Assembly (NCBI GenBank): GCA_963662175.1
Contig: OY759223.1
Coordinates: 20,933,460-20,997,459, forward strand
DNA from: Aradus depressus
Lineage: Eukaryota > Arthropoda > Insecta > Hemiptera > Aradidae
Reading direction: 5' to 3'
Length of the DNA stretch: 64,000 nucleotides
The notes under the pieces were generated by a model. It searched no databases and was not told where the DNA came from. It was given only the letters and a program-made list of their open reading frames with translations. The position numbers and the translations under genes are program-made. Shown here in pieces: positions 52,786 to 62,291 of the stretch; within the stretch, counting starts at the first letter, position 1; every line of letters begins with the position of its first letter.

Positions 52786-53199
52786 TACTAAGGACGTAAG
52801 CCCCAGTTATCGCTGAATAATAGAACTATTTTTCATTTTTCTGGATATCCCTCTGTCTTCTCCTAAAAAAGTCTTATATCAAACATCAATCATCAAGAAA
52901 TTTCATTATTCTAAAATGGAAATAACACCAAACCATGATACTTATTTAAAGAAGCTGGGAAACGTAAGACGACATTCAAACGTATCATTATTAATTTCTT
53001 GTCATTTTTCCACATTTTCGTTTTTGTTTCATAAAAACACATCAAAATTTTGTGTCGATAAATTCATTACATCGCACAGTGGGGCAATTCACCAACTTAG
53101 CACAAAAAAATTCAAATTATGGGAACAATTGGTATTGGAAGTAGAATAGTTGTAGACTTTGAACCCAAGAGGTGGGCCTCCGTTGTTTACAATAAGTGA
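52786..53199. other. no gene seen; small DR piece
   Basis: AATTTTGTGTCGATAAATTC near 53048 is DR. The 52916-53149 frame includes that repeat and is not credible. Confidence 0.4.
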
Positions 53200-54000
53200 G
53201 CAAAGCCGGATGTAAACATAGGAATGACACGTCATTATCTTTTCACATCAGTTACAGACAGTGGTACAGTGCAGTTCATTTATTTTTCAAACCTTAGCTA
53301 ATATATCTGATTCAGGAGAAGGTAAGTGAATAAACTATATTGTTTATTTTGCCAAAATAGTGCATAAATTAATTAAATTCAATGCATAAATTTGTTTATT
53401 GGAATTTTATATTCTGAAAGCCGCCCAAAAAATTTCAGGCTACTGCATGCCTTCTACTTACCATTTTTCACTTCGTAATTTAGTATTCTAATTGTAAAAG
53501 AAGCAGAACCTTAGCTCTCCTTGATAGCCACAGTATTTTTTTTTCCTTTTACAGGAAGTTCTAATGAAGTGAAGAACTCTTACGTGTTTTCTCTATGGTT
53601 AAAATTCAAGAGTCTTAAACGAAACGTAGCGGTTCGGGAAATGGCGGTTGCACTTCAAAAACGATTATCCAACAAAAGCGATGAGAAATCTCTTCCAAGA
53701 AAATTGAATAATTTCATAAAAATTGAGGAATTTTGTTGAAAGCGCTCTGTAAGTAATTTGTCTAATTTTAATTATTAAAACCAATTTTGACTACAGAATG
53801 ACTTCGATATTCCTTTTCAAACGAAAGTCAGTTGCCGTGGTAAGGTTGGCCGTCCTAGTAAACCATTCACTGAATGTAGTGACAGGGGAAAACAACTTAA
53901 ATGTAAAACCTTAGATGACAATACAACCCTCGAGGAGCTAGCTTTCGCGACAAAAATGCAACTTAATATATCTGGGAAACGTTTGGACCTATAGGTCATC
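53200..54000 (+). pseudogene. possible multi-exon gene or transposon relic
   Basis: A candidate 5' exon ends at GGAGAAG/GTAAGTG (about 53321). A second open block follows an acceptor (TTTTACAG, 53554) and encodes FSLWLKFKSLKRNVAVREMA, running to a stop at 53739; a donor-like GTAAGT lies at 53751. A third block after GACTACAG (53796) encodes GRPSKPFTECSDRGKQLKC and, after a short gap, TLEELAFATKMQL. GRP.K.F.ECS.R.KR...LR....EEL.FA..M is a motif I associate with a repetitive, uncharacterised arthropod/cnidarian protein family, possibly transposon-derived. In-frame stops suggest decay. Confidence 0.35.
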
Positions 54001-54419
54001 TTGGGGAAGAAACACAAGAAGGTAAAAATCACGATTTTAAGTTCATACGAGAACACCGGACTCATAAGGACACCAGAATCCATACCTACCAAGATTTAAT
54101 TCATTATCATCTTCTATATTCTGACCCTATAATTTCTCTAACAGGTCGAAAGTATCGTTCTTCAAGAAAATATTTTGCGACGGATGTGTTATGGCTGCTA
54201 AGAGAACCCAACTTGTTACCAACCAACTCATCGGATGATTCATCGTATTATTTTAAAAATTATTTGATTATATTTTCATTATTAAACTGCTATTGTACAA
54301 GCAAGTGCTTTTTTTCATTTTTTTGTACCCCAATGACAAGTATCTCTTTAATTATATTCTTTTCCTATCATAGAGATGCTTGTAAATAATGAGAGCTGTA
54401 CTTTTTAATTTTTTCGCGC
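54001..54419. other. no gene seen
   Basis: Continuation of the preceding locus or unrelated DNA. A short frame at 54186-54389 is unassigned. Confidence 0.4.
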
Positions 54420-54610
54420 CGTGCATCGGCAGTTATTAGGGATTTCTAATTGATCCTCCCCCTCCCCTATACCCCCTTCTCTTCGGCCGATTCAGCTGAA
54501 AATAAATAAGTGTCGTCCTTATGGAGTTTTGAATTCATATATGAAATTTTGTGACGATACATTCATTCCACTTGCAGTTATTAGAGTTTTTATGTTACAT
54601 CGTGAGACAT
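54420..54610 (+). repeat. DR dispersed repeat, partial
   Basis: ATCGGCAGTTATTAGGGATT, TTCGGCCGATTCAGCTGAAA and GTGACGATACATTCATTCCA are in DR order. Confidence 0.7.
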
Positions 54611-54719
54611 CAACTGGATTTCTGAAATACTTACTTTAGTTTTATGCTCTAATCCTAGATTATTTAATTCAATACTAAGTAAAATACAAAAAATAGTTGA
54701 CATATATCGTTTATATTGA
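54611..54719. other. short unclassified segment
   Basis: AT-rich. Confidence 0.4.
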
Positions 54720-55430
54720 GAATTTTTTTTTTTTTTTGTCTTTTATTTATAAAGATACAACTGTTGCTAGGGTGCAACAACCAGCATCTATGATGGTATT
54801 GATATGTTGGCGTGAAGGGCATGTGAGAGGAAGGCCATCCAGTGGTAGGTCCTCGGGACGAAAATTTATCTTAATTATTACGACAAGAACAGAAATGGGT
54901 GAGAGAGATGATAAAAGTAAAGGAAAATTATGTAAAAAAAATAAAATTTTAAAACTAATATGATTTAAGGTGGCAGTAAGTCGCGGTTCCATCTTCTCTT
55001 CAACCTTCGTGGAGTGTTTTGTGGTAAGTGTTGTGAAGATAAAGTACGTATTTCTGGGTTTGTATGTGTGTAAAGTTTTCTAAAGAAACGTATGTAAATA
55101 GTTTGTATTGTGTCGGGTACTGTGTGTATCATAAGATCGTTATGAAGTGTTGTGTTGTTTATGTATGAGGGGCACTGTGTTATCAGTCTGAGGGTTTTTG
55201 ACTGAAACGCCTGAATTCGTTTGATGTTGGATGTTTTTGCTGATCCGTATGTCTATAATGGTCCAAGTAAGTAAGTGTAACAGTTCCGTTTTTGTGTCAT
55301 GTCTAATTTTGATCGTCTATTTAGAAGTCCATAGAGTAATTTGAATCGACGGTTCAGCGTGTTTCGTGTGAGGGTTCCGTGTCTGTCTTCGATATAGTGT
55401 CAGTCCTAGGTATCGTACAGTATTAGTTGT
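54720..55430 (-). pseudogene. jockey-like LINE 3' fragment, heavily decayed
   Basis: Reading leftward, the translation starts RYLGLTLYRRQTRNPHT and passes many stops and frameshifts. A T-rich run at 54722-54737 is the complement of a poly-A tail. It is more decayed than the copies at 33545 and 17741. Confidence 0.6.
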
Positions 55431-55694
55431 ATATTGAAAAATACATTTTTTTTATGAACTAGATATTTTTTTTTTTCTTCCCCCGATTTAATATTAATGT
55501 TTGCGTGTTGCTCTGAATTACTACCCAAAATCAAAAGGAAAAGCCATACATTTATTGGAAACGACCTGAAAATTGGAAACGGACTGCAAGATAATCTGGT
55601 GCGGTGAGCTGGTAGAAACTGGTCCAGGATAGAGCTGCGTGGGGACATTTCCTGGAGTAGGCCAAGGCTCTTGATTGGCTGTAACCGATACCGC
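55431..55694. other. no gene seen
   Basis: Overlapping minus-strand frames (55406-55715) have no recognisable motif. Confidence 0.4.
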
Positions 55695-56030
55695 CGAAAA
55701 TTGATAGGTGAACACGATAACCCCTGATAGAAGGAATGTATATGTGTATCCAGAATTATTTAAGAATTCTCAGATTTTCAGCCAAATCGACCAAAGGGGA
55801 ATATGGGGAAGGTTCAGCACAAAAACTCTAATAACAGCCGAAATTCAATATGTAAGTTCAAAATCCTATAAGGACGACACCTATTAATTTTTAGTGGAAT
55901 CAGATGGAGGCTCAACTCCAAATACCCCAACTGCCGATGTTACGAATGTATCAACGGTCGATTGGTTATGTGGTGGGAGCGAAAAATTAATTGATTAAAT
56001 CGTTCTGAGAAAGTACTCTAATGACTTTTT
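55695..56030 (-). repeat. DR dispersed repeat, partial
   Basis: GGTGAACACGATAACCCCTG, GATTTTCAGCCAAATCGACC, AGGACGACACCTATTAATTT, AACTGCCGATGTTACGAATG and TCGTTCTGAGAAAGTACTC are in DR order. Confidence 0.75.
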
Positions 56031-56529
56031 TTTAAATTGTGGATACACTTTTTCGATATTAGGAGCATTTTAAAATGATGAACAAATGATATAAAATGCC
56101 TGAATTGATGTTTAAATTATTATTTTTTTAAAAATGAAATCCTATCAAAATTTCTTTGGTAAACTGTCAAGACATGAGAAAAATGGTGTTCGGTGAAGTG
56201 TAGAAAGGGCTTAAAAGCCGATAGCTCTCTTTGAGTCCCTCAATTGTGGCCCTTCATTTATCAATATCAAAAAATATATTCATTTTTTACAGGGATGTAT
56301 CATAAATATCTGATCAAAATACCGTGTCAGATTCTAGGGGTGAAAGTAATAAAAAATGTCATACTCTTGTCGTTTTTTTTGTCTCATGCCCGGGCTTGAA
56401 CTATTTCGCCTGCTTTCCATTGACACAGAAAAATTGTGAGCATATGAAGTATAGGGGAAGTTATGTAAACGGAAATCAGATTGTGTTTTTATCGAAATTT
56501 CCGATCTCCTGTAACCAAAGATGAAAAAA
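56031..56529. other. no gene seen; SINE and DR scraps
   Basis: ATGCCCGGGCTTGAACTATT at 56386 is a SINE end. TATAGGGGAAGTTATGTAAA at 56450 is a DR end in minus orientation. Confidence 0.45.
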
Positions 56530-56693
56530 AAAGTGTTCGCTGAATCACAGGCTATGTACTTCCCCAGCAAGAATTATGCAATTACGTTTTCTCTCCCCCT
56601 TCGACTGTTTGGACTAAAACTCAATATTTGAATTACATAGTGCCTTCTGAATCCTCAAACTAAATTTTGTGTAGATACATTCATTACATCGAC
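56530..56693 (+). repeat. DR left part, split by RTE
   Basis: GCTGAATCACAGGCTATGTA, then CTTCCCCAGC, is the DR left terminus. It proceeds through CTGTTTGGACTAAAACTCAA to TCATTACATCGAC (56681-56693), the RTE target duplication. Confidence 0.85.
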
Positions 56694-57616
56694 TTACTTA
56701 CTTTCCCTGGCGCTACGGGCCTCCGCAACGATCTTCCGCCATTCTTCTCACACCCATCGTTCTGAGGTCGTCCTCCAGCCAACGTAAGCGGGGTCTACCT
56801 CTTCTTCTTTGTCCTCCCGGGTGTCCCTTCAGTATCCTTCTCGGCGATCTGTCTGGCTCCATCCTCTGTAAATGCCCCAGCCATCGCAGCCGCCCCTGCT
56901 TCACTAAGACCACCAGGTCCCTCAGCTCCCTATTGGTCCGTATCCTCCATCTATCCCCCTCTGGAGTAGGGCCGTATATCTTCCTCAATACCTTCCTCTC
57001 CCACGTATTGAGTAAAACTTCGTCCCTCCTAGTCAGGACCCAGGTTTCATTCGCATATGTGACGACCGGTCTCAGGACTGTTTCATAAATTGTTATTTTA
57101 GCGTCTCGGGACACAGTCCTCGATCCGAGCACCTTCTGCAGTGACCGGTAGCATCTAATCCCGGTCGTTATCCTCGCTTAGATGTCTTCTTTAACTTTAT
57201 TCTTTTCCGGCCCCCAGGTACTTGAAGCTTTCCACCCAGTCAAACCTGCAACCTCCAAGTACGAGTTCCTTGTCTTTTACTTCCTTCCTCGTGGTTCTCA
57301 TGTACTTGGTTTTGCCCTCGTTGACAAGAAGACCAAGCTTCCAGGATTCCTCGTCACATTCCCCAATGCAGCTTTCGTTCGTCCGGTTATGACCACGTCG
57401 TCCGCATATGCGAGATGCTGACTGAGCCTGTTATATGTAGTGCCATTAGGATTCGTACGGATGCCCCTAATAGCTTTCTCCAGTGTTATATTGAAGAGTA
57501 AGTGGGATAATCGGTCGCCCTGTCTAAGTCCCTGCCTGACCTCAAAGCATCCAGAGATCGCGTTCTGGACCTTGACCTTTCCACAAGTGTGCGTCAACTT
57601 CATCCTTGCCAGGAGC
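56694..57616 (-). mobile_element. RTE-like LINE, 5'-truncated, with 13-bp duplication
   Basis: TCATTACATCGAC occurs at 56681-56693 and again at 57617-57629, and DR is continuous once the 923-bp insertion and one copy are removed. The 3' end (left) carries the complement of GTAAGTAA, a short tandem tail typical of RTE. The right end is the 5' truncation point inside the reverse transcriptase. Confidence 0.92.
56713..57616 (-). pseudogene. RTE reverse transcriptase, C-terminal part
   Basis: Palm motifs are present: EVRQGLRQGDRLSHLLFNIT (usual QGDPLSPLLFN) and QHLAYADDVVITGRT with the catalytic YADD intact. They are followed by a frameshift near 57350, the DWVESFKYLG region, RPVVTYANETWVLTRRDEVL, WERKVLRKIYGPTPEGDRWR and QGRLRWLGHLQRMEPDRSPR, ending RWLEDDLRTMGVRRMAEDRC. 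This order (palm, thumb, WLGH..RM, RGRP) is diagnostic of RTE-clade elements. Frameshifts and loss of the endonuclease make it inactive. Confidence 0.9.
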
Positions 57617-57865
57617 TCATTACATCGACAGTTGTTAAGATTTTGAAGTTGAGCCCCATCCTCATCGTTTGATTCCACTGAAAACTTAATAGGACTCGTC
57701 ATCATAGGGTTTATACATTCATTTAATTGGAGTCATCGTGTTCAAAGACACACAGACTTTTTCATATTTGAAATCTAGAGACCGTAAAACATGAAATTCA
57801 GTGGAAACTTCGCATCGAATTTTTGACTGATTACATAACTTAACCTATACTTCGGGGAAGTAATA
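57617..57865 (+). repeat. DR right part
   Basis: From the second TCATTACATCGAC it runs CAGTTGTTAAGATTTTGAAG, TGGAGTCATCGTGTTCAAAG, TTTGAAATCTAGAGACCGTA, TTGACTGATTACATAACTTA and ATACTTCGGGGAAGTAATA. With 56530-56693 this gives an almost complete DR of about 400 bp with TACTTCCCC / GGGGAAGTA ends. Confidence 0.85.
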
Positions 57866-58212
57866 CTGAAACAATTTGGTACTATTTGTTAAGACAGCTA
57901 CTGGCATCTCTTCCTAAGGTTGGTACTATTCTACAACTCTGAGAGCTACGGACAGGGATTTTTCAAAATCAAAAAATATACAGAAATTAGTTCTTTCACA
58001 AAGAAGTAAATGTTATTATCTATGCACAAGTAATCCTCATTGTATTTATACTTTTAAGATGTAGGTATGTCGTACTTATGTCCTGTCAGTATACCGTACA
58101 TTACATGCTGATTAAATTAATCTTATTTTATCAATAGTGATAAGTTAATTGATGATAATGAAGGATGGACGTTGGTTGATAAGTGCTGTACCACAAACAT
58201 TCTCTGTGGACA
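57866..58212. promoter_or_regulatory. presumed 5' flank and UTR of the GUSB-like gene
   Basis: AT-rich DNA between the DR end and the ATG at 58213. No convincing TATA box or initiator could be fixed. A short upstream ORF starts at 58157 (ATGATAATGAAGGATGG). Transcription start unknown. Confidence 0.3.
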
Positions 58213-58389
58213 ATGTCCGCGGTTTTTACAATTTTACTAATTTACAGTTTAGATTATTCTCTCTCAATAACTTCTCCGTACGGCTGGAAATATACTCGAT
58301 CACTAAATGGATTATGGAGATTCAGGATATCACCTGATAACGATCAACAGATAGGTTTCAGAGACAAATGGTATTCTAAAACTATTCAG
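58213..58389 (+). CDS. GUSB: GUSB-like exon 1
   Basis: 59 codons: signal peptide, then YGWKYTRSLNGLWRFRISPD and GFRDKWYSKTIQ. The donor is CAG/GTTTGT at 58390, phase 0. No further splice is needed upstream for the coding sequence. Confidence 0.88.
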
Positions 58390-61300
58390 GTTTGTCTTTT
58401 AGATTATCTATTATGTTGAGAGTTTTTGTTAAATTCATCTATTTGTGAACTGTGTTGTTTCATAATGGTTTATTTAGATTAGTGTGTTAGGTTGATTGAA
58501 AACATCTCATCTTCTCAAATCGAAATCGTTGTTATTAGTACCTATGTGTGAAGTGGTAAAATTAAACAATCTAATTTTGAAATAAGACCTAAGTGAAGAA
58601 CATTTTACTATTTTCGAGTTCTCTCATCATATGACATAGACTCTCTCACCATATGACTATCATACGAGATCATATGACTATCAGAGATGTTTTCGCCAGA
58701 GATCTTATGGAGGTTCATTGTAGATACTACTGAATAAAACACTTAGAACAAGTCCCAAAATTCCACTATATTTATATAAAATACACAATATAAGTATTTT
58801 GCTGGTTAGAGCATTGTCAAGTCAGGTGTACTTATGACAGTCATAAGTCTGTATCCTGTACACTTGACAATGCTCTAACCAGTGAAATATATTGTGTATT
58901 TTATATAAATATAGTGGAATTTTTGACTTGTTATAAGTGTTTCATTCAGTAGTATTTACATATGACTATCATATTTGCTTATTGTACAGTAAAACTTCGT
59001 TATAAAGCCTTCCCTGCTGTAACGCACTTTATCATCGCCAATCCATTTGTATGATTTTGCTGGTTATAATTCTCTTTTTTTCCAGTAGATAGAGAAGAAA
59101 AAAAAGTATATTGGATCATTGAGAGATTTTATGCGTAATTTGTTTCTATAAACAAACCTCACTTTATTTTCCTAGTAATCAGATCTTTCCACAAACTTTC
59201 AACCCCCTCTTTTTTTTATTTATTTTTTTTTTTTAACTAGAAGAATGTCTAATTCAAGAAGATCCTTTTCCCTGCAAGGAAAAGTTCAGATTATTTGTGA
59301 TTTTGAAAAAAAAATCGATGAATCAAAAACATTTAACCCTCGACATAGCTGTCAATTCGTAGACATGGACATTTTTGGTAAAATTAATAGATTAGAAAGC
59401 TATTTTTTTAAATCGCAATTGTCGTTGAGTAAACAAGTTTTTCAGGAAGATCTGTTCTGGATGCCGGTCCCTTCGAGCTACAACGATGTTACATCTAACG
59501 TTACCCTAAGAGACTACCTCGGATGGGTCTGGTATCAGACAGACTCCGTTGTCGATTTTGAAGAATGGCAACACTTCAGAGTTGTCTTACACTTTGGCGG
59601 AGTTCATTATTATACCATGGTGGTAAGTTTTATTTTTATAAAAAATATATTTAAAAACCGAAGCTTGCAATGAAAAATATTCAAAGAATAGGTATTCAAT
59701 TTTAAATTATTTCATGTATTTAGCAAATTTCCAATATATATATATATATAATACTTCTGGAGGTCACCAGTAGTTCAGTGGTATGCGTGCTTGCTTACTG
59801 AGCTCAACATCGAAACCCGGCCGAGACCTTTAGTTTTTTAATCGGAAGGTAAAATAAACTTAATCACGCCGTCCTTCGGGTAGAACGTTAAACAATGGTC
59901 CCGAGCCTGTACGATGTCAGGTACTCGTTAAAGACCCCTATCCTGACTTGTGGGGCAGATTCCTTGACAATGACCAGAGCAGACGAGAGAAGCCTCGAGA
60001 GAAAGGTTCTGCAGAGAATCATTGGTCTCCGGTCTAGGAGAATGACATGTTCAGGATTAAAAAGGAGAAGAATAATACGGAGTTTTGGGAACCCAAAGTC
60101 ACAGACGTGATAAAGACTGGTGAGGCTTCAATGGGCAGGCCATGTGCAGAGAATACAGGAGGTGAAACCCCGCGAATACCGATGTTAGTGATCCCAGAGG
60201 GAAATAGAGGACGAGGAAGACCCAGGAAGATGTAGATAGACGCAAGAAACCTTCTGCTGTAAAACTGGAGAACTCTTGAAGGCTCTGGAGTAGGCCAAGA
60301 CCAAGAGTAACAGAAGAGCACTCTGGTAGTAGGTGATATGACCTCGTATTGCCCGCGCATGAGTCAGAATAACTAAGAACTTACGTTTTTCCTAAAAAGC
60401 CTGTTTACCAATAGATCAAGGACAATGATTTAAGCTGTTTTTTATTATATTTATTCCACAGTGGTTTGGAGATACACTGATTGGTGAACACGAAGGAGGC
60501 CATGTACCCTTTGAATTTGAGCTGAGGAAAACCAAAGGACTTATTACGGTGGCTGTAAACAACACCCTTAACAATCATACCCTACCTCAGGGTTATCTGA
60601 CTTATGATGGGTAAGTGCATATATCATGAATACCTGTTTGTTTTGGTACCTTATGTACTTCCAAACGAAAATAAACATTTTGCATGTGTTCGTTTTTTAT
60701 TGGACATATTTACATTCGTTGAAAACCATAGGTAAATATGATAATAATTATAGTTAATAGGACCAAGTAAATAGTCTGGGCGCACAGCCGTTGGTTTAAC
60801 GTGAAAGAGCATGGCAGCGAATCGTTTTTAGCGTCTATTTTTAGTGTATAGCACGCCAATGGTCCTGCATCGCATTGATTCGACTGATGTTGATATCCAT
60901 CAACTCGGAGACGCCTTCGACAGATGTATGGGTGTCATCTTCACTCGCTATGTCCATCGGTTCGGGTCCAGCAGGGGTAGAGGCCGTGTGAACTTTGCGA
61001 CGTTCTTGAAACATTTTCGCCCGCTCAGCGCCGGACATTGGGGTCCTTTGCATGGCCCATTGCCTCTTCTTTCCAACGATATGCATGATCTATATTTTCG
61101 GCTGGCTCTTGCGCGGGTTGAGGCCCACATATTGAATTTTCACTGTTTTTTACACAATTAAAATAAGGGGATTATTTTTAGTTCTATGGATATTGGAAAT
61201 TCAATTTTTTTGACAATATTTATTAGATAATTGTCCTTCTCTATTGTCAATTATTTAGTGACTCGATTTGTTATTGATAATATTTTCAAATTTCTTTTGA

Positions 61301-62220
61301 TTATAATTGATATTTTATTGTTTTATATTTTTTTGAGAAAATTTAATTATTTTTAGCCAATAATTATAAAAATATGTGATGTGGCCATTACAGGACTTTC
61401 TTATACCAACCACCCTTACAGATCAATCTTTCCCCCTCCGCTTCTCAAAATCATTTTATTTTGTCTCTTTGAACAGCGTAATCTAGAGAGTTGGCATTCT
61501 TATGAAAGGGAGAGGAGAGAGGGTGATCTTTTTTTTTTTTTTTTTAATATACAGGATAAACCCACAAATATACCTATATAACAATAATTGTATATGAATC
61601 AAATTTATAACTATGAAACAATTATACCAAAGGTATTACAGTTTTATGAGTAGTATAATTCATATCTTATCACTATGACTGGTATTATTTATGAGGACAA
61701 TAGTAATATTACACTTTATTTTATGATGGCTGTCATAGATCCAATCTACCTCAAAATTATTAGCTTCAGTCTTAAGCCTATTGATTGCCTTATTCAACAA
61801 ATAGTTGGTCCTGGCAAAATAAGGTGCAACGTCTCTTGAGTGTCTCGAATGCAATGGTGGTACATGATAATTTAGTAATTCAACAAGTAATGCACTGTCA
61901 GCGTTGTTTGTATAAGAAGGTCCTGTAATGAAATGAAAATAAATTTTATTATTCTGCGACCGAGGTCTCCTAAGAATAAATACATAAAGAGTATAGAGAA
62001 GGAACAATGAGAAATAGTATCAGTATTTCGTAATATGAAATAAATAAAATAGTGCTACATTGGAGAAAACTGGAAATTAATAATATATAGATATACAAAA
62101 GGGTAACATGAAAAAACATAAAATTGACAGCTTAATTATGAAGAAAAAAATAAATAAAAGTATCTACTTTATGAATAAAAGAGAATATGTAAAAAAAAAA
62201 AAATACAAACAACCGTGTAT

Positions 62221-62291
<71 letters not shown>

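Noticed and set aside
57182..57646. Plus-strand frames over the RTE element
   Set aside because: They are shadows of the minus-strand reverse transcriptase with its YADD motif.
58149..58337. Frame 58149-58337 as the GUSB start
   Set aside because: It is a different frame from the one carrying LNGLWRFRISPD; the ATG at 58213 is in the right frame and gives a signal peptide.
59245..59673. Single 142-residue gene starting at 59245
   Set aside because: Only the part from 59446 matches beta-glucuronidase, exactly after a splice acceptor. The upstream part is AT-rich intron read-through.
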